Of a DNA stretch of 64,000 nucleotides, positions 1-8,134 are shown piece by piece. Positions within the stretch are counted from its first letter, which is position 1, and each line of letters opens with the position of its first letter. The stretch comes from Actinoplanes aureus. GTDB lineage: Bacteria > Actinomycetota > Actinomycetes > Mycobacteriales > Micromonosporaceae. The position numbers and the translations under genes were made by a program. Below the pieces are notes generated by a model. The model was given only the letters and a program-made list of their open reading frames with translations, was not told the DNA's origin and ran no database searches. The stretch spans positions 124,001 through 188,000 of the forward strand of contig NZ_JADQTO010000011.1 in NCBI RefSeq assembly GCF_015704865.1, given 5' to 3'.

Positions 1-505
1 TCAGCAGCCGGACGTCCTTGGCGAACGCCTTCGCGATCTCGACCAGCTGCTGCTTGCCGACGCCGATGTCCTTGACCAGGGTGTCCGGGTCCTCCTTGAG
101 GCCGACCAGCGCCATCAGCTCGAGGGCCCGGTGGTTGGCGGCCTTCCAGTCGATCCGGCCGAAGCGGCGCGGTTCGTTGCCGAGGAAGATGTTCTCGGTG
201 ATCGACATGCCCGGGACCAGGGCCAGTTCCTGGTGGATGATCACGATGCCGGCCTGCTCGCTGGCCCGGATGTCGGCGAACCGGGTCTCCGAGCCCTGAT
301 AGACGATCGACCCGCGGTACGACCCGTACGGGTGGACGCCGCTGAGCACCTTCACCAAGGTCGACTTGCCGGCGCCGTTCTCCCCGCAGATCGCGTGGAT
401 CTCTCCGGGACGCACCACGAGGCTGACGTCCGACAGTGCCGTGACGCCGGGGAACTCCTTGGTGATCGAGCGCATCTCCAGCAGTGGTGGAGCGTGTTCG
501 TCCAT
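1..505 (-). CDS. Sugar ABC transporter ATP-binding protein (5' part only)
   Basis: ATPase of a multiple-monosaccharide (xylose/ribose-class) importer, which would energise sugar uptake at the inner face of the membrane. The visible N-terminal ~168 residues carry Walker A (GENGAGKST, about residue 39) and the Q-loop region ([10 protein letters not shown], about 98). The [11 protein letters not shown] stretch between them resembles the MmsA/GguA subgroup. The ATG at 503-505 is followed directly by conserved family sequence. The gene runs off the left edge, so the ABC signature, Walker B and second ATPase half are not seen. It diverges from a ROK regulator across a 95-bp AT-rich gap, the usual layout for ROK-controlled sugar operons. 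The family call is firm, the substrate is inferred. Confidence 0.88.
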   Translation of the reverse strand, partial: MDEHAPPLLEMRSITKEFPGVTALSDVSLVVRPGEIHAICGENGAGKSTLVKVLSGVHPYGSYRGSIVYQGSETRFADIRASEQAGIVIIHQELALVPGMSITENIFLGNEPRRFGRIDWKAANHRALELMALVGLKEDPDTLVKDIGVGKQQLVEIAKAFAKDVRLL

Positions 506-600
506 GTGCGCCTCAGCTGTTTCACAACGGGAAAGTTTGTGTGCCGGAACTGTAAATCCAAATATTTTACTAAGTCAATCGTCTGGGGCATCATGACTGC
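506..600. promoter_or_regulatory. Divergent control region between sugar ABC ATPase and ROK genes
   Basis: This short gap is much richer in A/T than its surroundings. It holds an imperfect inverted repeat, GTAAAT (552-557) and ATTTTAC (564-570), as expected for a ROK operator. Promoter boxes cannot be assigned with confidence. Binding by the adjacent ROK protein is inference from position. Confidence 0.5.
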
Positions 601-1860
601 GTGCGACGCACAGGTACCAATCTGCCGAAGGTCGGCCAGTACAACCGGGCCGTCGTGCTGGACCAGATCCAGCACGCCGACGGCATCAGCCGCGTCGAGA
701 TCGCCGAGCTGACCGGCCTCACGCCGCAGGCCGTGTCGGGCATCGTCCGCCGGCTGATCGACGAGGGCATCGTCCGCGAGGACGGGTCGGGGCTGTCCAA
801 CGGCGGCAAGCCGCGGACCCGGCTGCGCATCAACGCGGGAGCCGGCCTGGCCGTCGGCGTCCACTTCGATCCGGCCGGGCTGTCCTGTGTGGTCGTCGAC
901 CTGCTGGGCCGCCCGCTGGCCACCGCGCAACGGCCGACGCCGGCCGGTGCCGACCCGGCCCGCATCACGGCGGCCGTCGCCGGCCTGGTCGATGAGGTCC
1001 TCCCGGCCGCCGGGGTGCGGCGCGGCCAGGTCCTCGGCCTCGGGGTCGCCGCACCCGGCCCGATCGACCAGCCGCTCGGCGACCTGGTGGCACCGCCGCA
1101 ACTGACCAGCTGGGGCCGGGTTCCGCTCAAGGAGATGCTGGCCGGGGCCACCGGCCTGCCGGTGACCATCGACAACGACGGAACCGCCGCGGCGATCGGC
1201 GAACGCTGGGCGGGCGTCGGGCGGGGAGTGGCCAACTTCGCCTACTTCTTCTTCGGCTCCGGCATCGGCGGGGGACTGATCCTGGGTCACCAGGTGCACC
1301 GCGGCGGCTCGATGAACGCGGCCGAGTTCGGGCACACCTCGGTACGGCCGGACGGTCCGCTCTGCTACTGCGGCAACCCGGGCTGCCTGGAGAGCCTGAT
1401 CAGCCCGGCGGCACTCACGGCCGACGTGCGGCGACGGCTGTTCGCGGGCGCCGATTCGCGGCTCGCCGCATCGTTCCGCGACGACCCGGCGACTGTGGAC
1501 TACGACGCGCTCCGGCTTGCCGCGGCGGCCGGTGACCCCCTGGCGGCCGAGGTCGTCGACACCGCCGCCGGATGGCTCGCCACCGCCGTCGTCAACGTGG
1601 CGAACATCGTCGACGTCGATCTGGTGGTCCTCGGCGGGCACGGCATCCGGCACATCGGGGAACGGTTCCGCAGCGCGGTGGGCCGGGCGCTCGCCACCCG
1701 TACGCTCGCCCGGCGCATCCACACCGTGCGGGTGGAGTTGTCCCCGCTCGGTGCGGATGCCGCCGTCGTCGGCGCGGCCGCGCTGGTGCTGTACGCCGCC
1801 TACTCACCGCAGGTCTCGGAGTTGCTGTCGTTGCCTAGGCGCGCCGCCACTTCTGGTTGA
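601..1860 (+). CDS. ROK-family transcriptional regulator
   Basis: 419 residues, full length for a ROK repressor. An N-terminal winged HTH lies at about 25-60 (SRVEIAELTGLTPQAVSGIV). It is followed by a ROK sugar-kinase-like domain with the FGSGIGGGLI phosphate-binding loop near 220 and a CYCGNPGCLE zinc-binding cluster near 255-263. Such proteins sense free sugars and repress sugar uptake and catabolic operons. The GTG at 601 has no clear Shine-Dalgarno, so it may be leaderless or start a little later. The divergent sugar ABC ATPase is the likely target. Its 3' end overlaps the convergent protease gene by 26 bp. Confidence 0.9.
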   Translation: MRRTGTNLPKVGQYNRAVVLDQIQHADGISRVEIAELTGLTPQAVSGIVRRLIDEGIVREDGSGLSNGGKPRTRLRINAGAGLAVGVHFDPAGLSCVVVDLLGRPLATAQRPTPAGADPARITAAVAGLVDEVLPAAGVRRGQVLGLGVAAPGPIDQPLGDLVAPPQLTSWGRVPLKEMLAGATGLPVTIDNDGTAAAIGERWAGVGRGVANFAYFFFGSGIGGGLILGHQVHRGGSMNAAEFGHTSVRPDGPLCYCGNPGCLESLISPAALTADVRRRLFAGADSRLAASFRDDPATVDYDALRLAAAAGDPLAAEVVDTAAGWLATAVVNVANIVDVDLVVLGGHGIRHIGERFRSAVGRALATRTLARRIHTVRVELSPLGADAAVVGAAALVLYAAYSPQVSELLSLPRRAATSG

Positions 1861-3355
1861 GCGTGCCGGCGCAGTCCCACAGCTGCACCCGGGCCCCGTC
1901 GTTGCCGTTCCACTCCTGGATGTCCAGGCACTTGTTCGCCTGCGGGTTCACCAGGTCACCGGCGGCGCTGAGCACCCACTGCTGGGCCGGGTTCCCGCTG
2001 CAGGTGACGATCTGGATGACCACGCCGTTGGCGGTGGAGCCCCACGGCACGTCCAGGCACTTGTTGTTGCCGGTACGCAGCGCGCCGCCGACCGCCTCCC
2101 ACCGCTGCGCCGCGGTGCCGTTGCACGTCCACATCTGCACCAGCACGCCGTCGGAGAAGTTGCCGTTCGGCACGTCCAGGCACTTGTTGTTCCAGTTGCT
2201 GACGATCGCCGAGCCGCCACCGCCCCCGCCGGTGGTGGTCAGCGACAGGCCGTACACCTGGAGGATCTCGTTGACCGGCTGGAACCACATGGTGCCGCCG
2301 GTCGTGCAGTTACCGGAGCCGCCCGAGGTGACGCCCTGCGCCTGGTTCCCGGAGATCCACGAGCCGCCGGAGTCGCCCGGCTGGGCGCAGGCGTTGCTGC
2401 GGCTCAGGCCGGAGACCGCACCCTGCGCGTAGTTGATCGTCTCGTTCTTGCCGAGCAGGGTGCCGCACCGCCACCCGGTGGTACGCCCGGAGCGGCAGAT
2501 CGAGCTGCCGACGGCCGCCTCCTGCGACCCGGCGACCAGCACGTTCCCGCCGGCGTAGTTGTTCACCCAGGGCTGTGGGACCCAGTTGCCGTTGGTGCGT
2601 ACCCAGGCGTAGTCGTTGCCGGGGAACGAGGAGCCGGCGAACGTACCCTGTGCCTGGTTGTTGAAGCCGAGCGTCGGGCTGCCCACGCCGCCGCAGTGGC
2701 CGGCGGTGACGAACCCGCCCGCGACCGAGAACCCGACCGAGCACAGCGTGTTGCCGTTGATCACGTACTGGTCGCCGCCGCGGATGTCGTACATCGGCTC
2801 CGGCCGTCGCGCGCTGGTCCGGACGGTGACCGCGCCGGCGCCGCTGCTCGCGGCGAACTGGCGGGCCTGCGCCTCGGCGCCCGGTTTCGCGGTGACCACG
2901 ACACTGTTGGCCGCCGGGTCCACGTACCAGCTGTGCACGGCGTCCGGCGCCTGGGCGCCGTACCGGTCGAGCTTCGCCCGGGCCGCGGCGAGGTCACTCT
3001 CGCCGCGCTTCACGATCGTGGCGGTGGCACCCTCCGCGCGGACCTTGGCGGCGGCCGCCTCGCTGGTCACGGCCACGGTGAGGCGGGTCGCGCCGTCCGG
3101 GATCCACGCGCCGGCGAACCTGGTGCCGAGTTGAGCGCGCAGCCGTTTCTCGATGACCGGGGCGGCGGCCTCGGTGGTGAGCCGTTTGGCGATCTCCTTG
3201 TCGTCGAGCTGGAGGTCTCGGCGCATCGCGGTCAGCATGCCGGGATCCAGGTCGGCTTGCGGGGCGGCGGGGGATGGTGCGGCGGGGGACGGGGCGGGCG
3301 TCACGCCGAGGGCGGTGAGCACCACCGCGGCGACGACGAGGGCTCTGCGTGGCAT
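1835..3355 (-). CDS. Secreted S1-family serine protease with ricin-type lectin domain
   Basis: 506-residue extracellular protease. After a signal peptide (about residues 1-26, Ala/Val-rich, PAPSPAA) comes a long pro-region. A chymotrypsin-like streptogrisin/alpha-lytic-type domain follows, with the triad visible as TAGHC (His ~219), NDYAW (Asp ~248) and GDSGG (Ser ~328). A glycine linker at ~375-380 joins a C-terminal beta-trefoil (CBM13/ricin B) with three KCLD...QRW/QQW/QKW repeats, which probably binds polysaccharide. The ATG at 3355 is chosen because the signal peptide begins there; upstream sequence in the same frame is the antisense of the sigma gene. A promoter and palindromic operator lie just upstream. 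Confidence 0.9.
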   Translation of the reverse strand: MPRRALVVAAVVLTALGVTPAPSPAAPSPAAPQADLDPGMLTAMRRDLQLDDKEIAKRLTTEAAAPVIEKRLRAQLGTRFAGAWIPDGATRLTVAVTSEAAAAKVRAEGATATIVKRGESDLAAARAKLDRYGAQAPDAVHSWYVDPAANSVVVTAKPGAEAQARQFAASSGAGAVTVRTSARRPEPMYDIRGGDQYVINGNTLCSVGFSVAGGFVTAGHCGGVGSPTLGFNNQAQGTFAGSSFPGNDYAWVRTNGNWVPQPWVNNYAGGNVLVAGSQEAAVGSSICRSGRTTGWRCGTLLGKNETINYAQGAVSGLSRSNACAQPGDSGGSWISGNQAQGVTSGGSGNCTTGGTMWFQPVNEILQVYGLSLTTTGGGGGGSAIVSNWNNKCLDVPNGNFSDGVLVQMWTCNGTAAQRWEAVGGALRTGNNKCLDVPWGSTANGVVIQIVTCSGNPAQQWVLSAAGDLVNPQANKCLDIQEWNGNDGARVQLWDCAGTLNQKWRRA

Positions 3356-3379
3356 GGGTCGTCCTTTCACCGGGGATGA

Positions 3380-3427
3380 GAGAGCGCTCTCGCGGCTGAT
3401 TCTTGACAACCCATCGATAACTGTCAA
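3380..3427 (-). promoter_or_regulatory. Promoter and LacI-like operator of the protease gene
   Basis: Reading leftwards, TTGACA (3427-3422) and AAGAAT (3404-3399) are separated by 17 bp, an excellent housekeeping-type -35/-10 pair. The perfect 12-bp palindrome GAGAGCGCTCTC (3380-3391) covers the predicted start of transcription, the classical place for a repressor. It resembles LacI/CebR-class operators that control secreted hydrolases in actinomycetes. The hexamers are seen directly; the controlling protein is not identified in this window. Confidence 0.72.
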
Positions 3428-3476
3428 CAAACCTCCCCGTTTCCCGGCGGGCACCGGGATGTTGCACTCTGGTGCG

Positions 3477-4685
3477 GTGGACGATGTGGCCGCACTTGTC
3501 GACCGGATCTGGCGCAGCGACGCGGCCGGCATGCTCGGCGCGCTCAGCCGGCGGCTCGGCGACTTCGACCGGGCCGAGGAGGCGCTGTCGGATGCCCTCG
3601 CGGAGGCGCTGAAACGCTGGCCCGGCGAGGGCGTGCCGGACAGCCCTGCCGGCTGGCTGGTCACCACGGGCTGGCGCAAGGCCCTCGACCGGCTGCGCCG
3701 GGACGCGGTCGCCCGGGAGAAGACCGCCCGGCTCGCCGCCGAACCGCCGCCGGAACCGGGCGTGGACGACCGGCTCGCCATGATCTTCGCCTGCTGCCAC
3801 CCGGATCTCGCCGAGCCGGCCCGGGTCGCCCTGACCCTGTACGCCGCCGGCGGCCTGAGCACCGCCGAGATCGCCGCCGCGTTCCTGGTCCCGCTGCCCA
3901 CGATGGCGCAGCGCCTGTCCCGGGCCAAACGCCAGCTCCGCGAGCGCGGCATCCGGTTCGAGATGCCAACACCGCAGGAGTACGCCGACCGGCTGTCCTC
4001 CGTGCTCGCGGTCATCTATCTGGTGTTCAACGAGGGCTACCTGTCCACCGGCCGCTCCGCCCAGCGCGGCGAACTGGCCCGCGAGGGCGTCGAACTGGCC
4101 CGTCAGCTCGCCGCACTGCTGCCCCGCGAACCGGAGGCCGCCGGCCTGGCCGCCCTCCTGGAGCTGCACCACGCCCGCGCCGCCGCCCGGTTCGACTCGT
4201 GGGGCCGCATCGTGCTGCTCGAACAGCAGGACCGCCGGCTGTGGGACGAACCCGCCATCGAGCGTGCCGCCCTGCGGCTGCGGTCGGCGGTACGCCAGGG
4301 CCGCCCCGGCCCCTACCAGGTACGCGCCGGCATCGCCGCCCTGCACGCCCTGGCCGTCTCCTACGCCGCCACCGACTGGGCCGACGTGCGCTCACTGTAC
4401 GACCGGCTGTACGCGCTGGACCCGTCCCCGGTCGTGCTGCTCAACCGTGCGGTGGCCACCCGGTTCGCGGCCGGCCCGGCCCAGGCCCTCGAGGAGGTCG
4501 ACGCGCTCGCCGACCGGCTGGCCGGTTACCACCTGTGGCACGCCACCCGGGCCGATCTGCTGGCCACCCTGGACCGCCCGGCCGAGGCCCTCGCCTCGGC
4601 CGAGCGGGCCCTGGAACTGGCGTCCAACCCGGCCGAACGCGAGCTGATGTCGCGCCGGGTGGGCGAGCTGAGACGCCGGCTGTGA
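3477..4685 (+). CDS. ECF42-type RNA polymerase sigma factor with C-terminal TPR-like domain
   Basis: 402 residues, about twice the length of a plain ECF factor. Region sigma2 lies at about 1-75 (EEALSDALAEALKRW) and sigma4 at about 105-165 (LSTAEIAAAFLVPLPTMAQRLSRAKRQL). A long alpha-helical extension follows (VFNEGYLSTG, LHALAVSYAATDWADVRSLYDRLYAL, then TPR-like helices). This is the ECF42 (DUF6596) layout, which works without an anti-sigma factor. GTG 3477 is taken as start; an in-frame ATG at 3459 is possible. The convergent gene encodes a DGPF/YCII protein, the standard ECF42 neighbour, so class assignment is strong. Confidence 0.9.
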   Translation: MDDVAALVDRIWRSDAAGMLGALSRRLGDFDRAEEALSDALAEALKRWPGEGVPDSPAGWLVTTGWRKALDRLRRDAVAREKTARLAAEPPPEPGVDDRLAMIFACCHPDLAEPARVALTLYAAGGLSTAEIAAAFLVPLPTMAQRLSRAKRQLRERGIRFEMPTPQEYADRLSSVLAVIYLVFNEGYLSTGRSAQRGELAREGVELARQLAALLPREPEAAGLAALLELHHARAAARFDSWGRIVLLEQQDRRLWDEPAIERAALRLRSAVRQGRPGPYQVRAGIAALHALAVSYAATDWADVRSLYDRLYALDPSPVVLLNRAVATRFAAGPAQALEEVDALADRLAGYHLWHATRADLLATLDRPAEALASAERALELASNPAERELMSRRVGELRRRL

Positions 4686-4689
4686 ACCC

Positions 4690-5049
4690 CTACTCGCGAC
4701 TCATCAGCGGCCGGACCTCCAGCGCGGTCATGCCGGCGGCCAGGGGCCAGGTGGCCGCGATCCGGGCGGCCTCGTCGATGTCGTCGCACTCCAGGATGAC
4801 GAGCCCGCCGATCACCTCTTTCAGTTCCATGTACGGCCCGTCGGTGATCACCGGCGCGCCGTCCGCCCCGGCGCGTACCGTCTTCGCCGTCGCCCGCGGC
4901 TCCAGCTCGACGCCGCCGTCCGCGATCTTGCCGGTCGGCTGCCACCGCTCGTACCAGGAGTAGACCTGCTTCATGACGTCCTGCTCGTCCTCCGGGGCCA
5001 GGGAGGACCACTCGCGGTCGTCGCCGCAGATCAGCATCGCGAACTTCAT
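4690..5049 (-). CDS. DGPF-domain (YCII-related) protein, ECF42 partner
   Basis: 119 residues, a single ferredoxin-like alpha/beta fold. It begins MKFAMLICGDD and contains the family signature as TDGPYMELKE near residue 70-80 (Y instead of the usual F). The biochemical role of the family is unknown; these proteins are the conserved genomic partners and targets of ECF42 sigma factors. The start overlaps the stop of the upstream GlxA-type gene as ATGA, and GAGGAG lies a few bases before the ATG. An ECF42-like promoter sits inside the upstream gene's 3' end, so it may be transcribed both with that gene and alone. Confidence 0.88.
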   Translation of the reverse strand: MKFAMLICGDDREWSSLAPEDEQDVMKQVYSWYERWQPTGKIADGGVELEPRATAKTVRAGADGAPVITDGPYMELKEVIGGLVILECDDIDEAARIAATWPLAAGMTALEVRPLMSRE

Positions 5050-6062
5050 GGGCTGCTCCTCGTTGCTCGTGAAGGGCTGTTGCTCCCGGGTGACGAATGG
5101 GCGGCATCACTTCTCGACAGCCTCGACCGGAACGTCGTCCGATAATTTTGCGGGCTCGTCCCGGTGATCCGCTTGAAGCGGTCGCGGAAGGCGGTGGGCG
5201 AGCCGAAACCCACCTGCCCGGCGATCTGCTCGACCGGTTGATCGGTGGTCTCCAGCAGGTGCTGCGCCCGGCGGACGCGAGCGCGCAGCAGCCACTGCAA
5301 CGGCGTGGTCCCGGTCTGCTCGCGGAAGCGCCGGTTCAGCGTACGGATGCTCATCCCGCCCCGCGCGGCCAGATCGGCGAGCGAGAGATCGATGTCGGTG
5401 TTCTCCTGCATCCAGCGCAACAGCGGCTCCAGGCCGGCGCCGCGCGGGGCCGGCGGCTGCTCCGGGACGATGAACTGCGCCTGGCCGCCCTCCCGCTCGA
5501 GGGGCATCACCGCCAGGCGGGCGGCGTCGGCGGCGACCGCGGAACCGAGGTCGCGGCGGATCAGGTGCAGGCACAGATCCAGGCCGGCGGCCGCGCCGGC
5601 CGAGGTGAGGAACTGGCCGTTGTCCACATAGAGCACGTGCGGGTCGACGTCGACGGCCGGGAAGCGCTCGGCGAGGGCCGGCGCGGCGAGCCAGTGTGTG
5701 GTGGCGCGCAGCCCGTCGAGCAGCCCGGTCGCCGCCAGGATGAAGGCGCCGACGCAGACGGAGGCGAGCCGGGCGCCGCCGGCGGCGGCTTTGCGAAGAT
5801 GATCAAGAACCTCTTCCGGTACGCGTGAAGCGGGATCCTCGCAGCCCGGCAGGATGATCGTGTCGGCGTCGAGAAGGGTGTCCAGTCCCCACGGCGTCTG
5901 GAGAGTGAACACTCCGGCGTCCACTGTGGCGCTCGCGGCGCAGGCGCGTACCTCATAGGGTCTGCCGCCGTCGGCGAGCCGGAGTCGTCCGAACACCTCG
6001 ATCGGGGTGGCCAGGTCGAACGGGATCACCTTGTCCAGGGCGAGGACGGCGACGACATGCAT
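5046..6062 (-). CDS. GlxA-family regulator (DJ-1/PfpI domain plus AraC HTH)
   Basis: 338 residues in the standard GlxA order. A DJ-1/PfpI-like class I glutamine amidotransferase fold lies at about 1-185, with the nucleophile-elbow-like ASVCVGAFILA. A double AraC helix-turn-helix lies at about 225-320 (LSLADLAARGGMSIRTLNRRFREQTG and the PVEQIAGQVGFGSPTAFRDRFKR element). It should be a DNA-binding regulator whose N-terminal domain senses an unknown small molecule. The stop overlaps the DGPF start by 4 bp. It may regulate its own operon or the divergent DUF2269 gene. Confidence 0.9.
   Translation of the reverse strand: MHVVAVLALDKVIPFDLATPIEVFGRLRLADGGRPYEVRACAASATVDAGVFTLQTPWGLDTLLDADTIILPGCEDPASRVPEEVLDHLRKAAAGGARLASVCVGAFILAATGLLDGLRATTHWLAAPALAERFPAVDVDPHVLYVDNGQFLTSAGAAAGLDLCLHLIRRDLGSAVAADAARLAVMPLEREGGQAQFIVPEQPPAPRGAGLEPLLRWMQENTDIDLSLADLAARGGMSIRTLNRRFREQTGTTPLQWLLRARVRRAQHLLETTDQPVEQIAGQVGFGSPTAFRDRFKRITGTSPQNYRTTFRSRLSRSDAAHSSPGSNSPSRATRSSP
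5092..5119 (-). promoter_or_regulatory. Putative ECF42-dependent promoter for the DGPF gene
   Basis: On the reverse strand TGTCGA (5119-5114) is followed after 18 nt by CGTC (5095-5092). From memory, the ECF42 consensus described in Streptomyces is TGTCGA at -35 and CG(A/T)C at -10. Transcription would start about 35 nt upstream of the DGPF start codon. The motif is seen directly; use by the neighbouring sigma factor is inference. Confidence 0.6.
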
Positions 6063-6155
6063 CGCCCGATCCTACGGAGCCGGTGGCCAGAATCCGTTGG
6101 AGGCGGGCAATCCAGCCAGTTCCGACCGGCCGGAACCGTCAATAGCGTTCCTCGC

Positions 6156-6599
6156 GTGACAAAGCTCCTGCTCAGCCTGCACGTCCTCGCCGCGATCATC
6201 ACGATCGGCCCGGTAACCGTCGCGGCCAGCATGTTCCCGGCCGCCACCCGCCGCGCCCTCGCACCCACCGGCACCGGCCGCGACCGCGCCGCGCTGCGCC
6301 TGCTGCACCGCATCTGCCGCGTGTACGCCCTGCTCGGCATCGCCGTGCCGGTCTTCGGCCTGGCCACCGCCAGCAGCCTCGGCGTCCTCGGCGACGCCTG
6401 GCTGATCACCTCGATGCTGCTGACCGCGATCGCCGCCGCCCTGCTGGCCCTGTTGATCCTGCCCGGCCAGCGGCGCGTGCTGGCCGGCGCGCCCCTGCCG
6501 CCGGCCCGGCTCGGCATGCTCACCGGCGTCTTCAACCTGCTCTGGGCGGTCGTCGTGGTGCTGATGATCGTCCGTCCCGGCTCGACGACCGGAGCCTGA
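6156..6599 (+). CDS. DUF2269-like integral membrane protein
   Basis: 147 residues from GTG 6156, with about four hydrophobic helices (LLLSLHVLAAIITIGPVTVA at the N-terminus, then near 50-70, 75-98 and 115-138). The N-terminal LHVLAAI...G pattern and the size fit DUF2269 predicted membrane proteins, whose function is unknown. Earlier in-frame starts exist but would place it on top of the divergent regulator's start. The next gene begins 2 bp after its stop, so the two are probably co-transcribed. Confidence 0.72.
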   Translation: MTKLLLSLHVLAAIITIGPVTVAASMFPAATRRALAPTGTGRDRAALRLLHRICRVYALLGIAVPVFGLATASSLGVLGDAWLITSMLLTAIAAALLALLILPGQRRVLAGAPLPPARLGMLTGVFNLLWAVVVVLMIVRPGSTTGA

Positions 6600-6601
6600 C
6601 C

Positions 6602-6859
6602 GTGCCCAGGCGCCCCTTGGAGATCGCCGCCGTCGCCGAGCTGCTCTCCCTCGCCGTCCTGCTGGTCAACCTGGCGACCGCCCACGTCCCGCAGGTCACG
6701 TCCCTGGGCGGCCCGGTGCACGGCTGCGCCTACCTGTTCGTGGTGATCCTGACGGCCTGGCACCCGGCGGCCTCCCGGCGGACACGGCTGCTGGCCGCCA
6801 TCCCCGGCGTCGGCGGCCTGCTCGCCACGCGCGCCCTCCGCGCCGGGCGGTCTCAGTAG
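6602..6859 (+). CDS. Small membrane protein, DUF3817-like
   Basis: 85 residues with two or three hydrophobic helices. The central GGPVHGCAYLFVVILTAW matches the GxVHG...L signature seen in DUF3817 proteins. GTG 6602 follows the preceding stop almost immediately, so expression is probably coupled to the DUF2269-like gene. Function is unknown. The last 7 bp overlap the end of the convergent TrmO-like gene. Confidence 0.7.
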   Translation: MPRRPLEIAAVAELLSLAVLLVNLATAHVPQVTSLGGPVHGCAYLFVVILTAWHPAASRRTRLLAAIPGVGGLLATRALRAGRSQ

Positions 6860-7323
6860 TAGCGGCGCATGAGCCGGGTGGCCCAGCCGGGCTGGATGAC
6901 CGGGTGGCGGGGGGCGAACTCGGCCAGGTAGGGCTTGATGTCGAGCACCGGAGTGCCGGACAGTGCGTCCAGGTCGGCGACGTGCAGGTCCAGGCCGCTG
7001 ACGGTGAGCAGGCGGCAACGGGAGACGCCCAGGCGATTGGGGCGGTACGGGCCCCGGTGCGCGAAGACTCCCACGGGTGCCCCGTCCGGGTCGCCCCGCG
7101 GCGGGCGAGGCTCGCGCGGGACGGCGGACGGGTCGATCCGGTCGAACTGGAAGACGACCTCCAAGTGGGAGAAGTGTTCCAGGCCGAGCAGGGCGGACTC
7201 GTCGTAGGACGTGGCGTCCAGCCGGATCACTGCGCGCACGTCGTGCCAGTCGTCCTCGAAGATCTCGTGGCGGCCGCCGATCACCTGGCCGACGGGTCGC
7301 AGCGTCACGGAGTCGGTTGTCAT
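6853..7323 (-). CDS. TrmO/TsaA-family protein (tRNA t6A37 N6-methyltransferase-like)
   Basis: 156 residues forming one TsaA-like beta-barrel domain. It begins with LRPVGQVIGGRHE and carries HRGPYRPNRLGVSRCRLL, the variant here of the RPNPIG motif that binds S-adenosylmethionine in TrmO. In E. coli TrmO methylates threonylcarbamoyl-adenosine 37 of tRNA-Thr. This protein is much shorter than E. coli TrmO (about 235 aa), lacking the C-terminal part, so its substrate may differ. Only 13 bp separate it from the upstream ABC permease, so it may be the last gene of that operon. Confidence 0.75.
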   Translation of the reverse strand: MTTDSVTLRPVGQVIGGRHEIFEDDWHDVRAVIRLDATSYDESALLGLEHFSHLEVVFQFDRIDPSAVPREPRPPRGDPDGAPVGVFAHRGPYRPNRLGVSRCRLLTVSGLDLHVADLDALSGTPVLDIKPYLAEFAPRHPVIQPGWATRLMRRYY

Positions 7324-7336
7324 GTGGGCTCCAGGG

Positions 7337-8134
7337 TCAGGGACGGCCGAGCGTGCCGCGGCGTTTGGCGAGGTGTTCGAGCCGGTTGAACGCGATGCTC
7401 CCGGCGGTCAGGATGAGCAGCGGCTGGATGAGAAGCCAGCCGAGACCCCAGCCACTGGGCAGGTCGGTCAGGGTGTGACCACCGATCAGGATGTCGCGCA
7501 TGGCCTCGACGCCGGGTGCGATCGGCACGGCGAGCCGGCTGACGGCGGCGACGGCGTCGGGCATGGCGGCGAGCGGTACCAGGGTGCCGCCGACGATGGC
7601 GTAGACGGCGACGGACAGCTGAGTGATGATCTCGATGCGTTTGAACACCAGCGTCAGTCCGCACAGGACGAGCGCCAGCCCGCAGGTGCCCACGACGATG
7701 GCGGCCAGCGGCACGATCACCCGCGCGTCGAACGGTACGCGTCCACCCTGGGCGTGGATGACGACGGCGCCGGTGGCCAGCACGGCCAGCGCGGTGGGCA
7801 GGGCGGCGATCGCGGCGGCGACCTGCCGGCCGAGGATGAGCGCGGACGAGGGGAGCGGGGTGAGGTAGGTCTGTTCCAGCACACCGGACTGGATGTCGCC
7901 GAGGTATCCCCAGAACATGCGGTTGACCTGTTCGTGGATGAACGTCAGCGCCATCATGCCGAGCAGGGCCGGCAGCAGCAGTTCGGCGCGGAGCTGGCCC
8001 CGTCCCATGAACAGGACGATGAGCAGGTAGAAGACGGGGAAGGTGATGAGGTTGACGAGGACCTCGCGCCATCCGGCGACGACGTTGAGCAGGCCCTTGC
8101 GTACCTCCGCGGTGAACCCGCGGGTGAAGGTCAT
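7337..8134 (-). CDS. ABC-2 type transporter permease
   Basis: 265 residues with about six hydrophobic helices and the ABC-2 layout. The N-terminal cytoplasmic stretch and first helix (LVNLITFPVFYLLIVLFM) are followed by an amphipathic EQTYLTPLPSSALILGRQ segment. It forms the membrane channel with the neighbouring permease. Start ATG 8134 overlaps the upstream permease stop by 4 bp. The pair resembles drug, daunorubicin-type or lipid exporters; the substrate cannot be read from sequence. Confidence 0.85.
   Translation of the reverse strand: MTFTRGFTAEVRKGLLNVVAGWREVLVNLITFPVFYLLIVLFMGRGQLRAELLLPALLGMMALTFIHEQVNRMFWGYLGDIQSGVLEQTYLTPLPSSALILGRQVAAAIAALPTALAVLATGAVVIHAQGGRVPFDARVIVPLAAIVVGTCGLALVLCGLTLVFKRIEIITQLSVAVYAIVGGTLVPLAAMPDAVAAVSRLAVPIAPGVEAMRDILIGGHTLTDLPSGWGLGWLLIQPLLILTAGSIAFNRLEHLAKRRGTLGRP

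Noticed and set aside
352-1722. Long reverse open frame across the ROK gene
   Set aside because: It opposes the recognisable ROK protein and has no domain; a shadow of high-GC codon use.
1517-3379. Very long forward open frame across the protease gene
   Set aside because: It is the antisense of the protease/ROK coding sequence; the amino acid composition is that of a GC-biased shadow frame, and the reverse strand has clear domains and catalytic residues.
3437-3452. CGTTTCCCGGCGG just before the ECF42 gene, like the C repeat core
   Set aside because: Only about 13 bp match and the rest of the C element is absent, so it may be chance.
4526-5110. Reverse frame overlapping the DGPF gene
   Set aside because: Shadow of the DGPF protein and sigma gene; no domain, Arg-rich.
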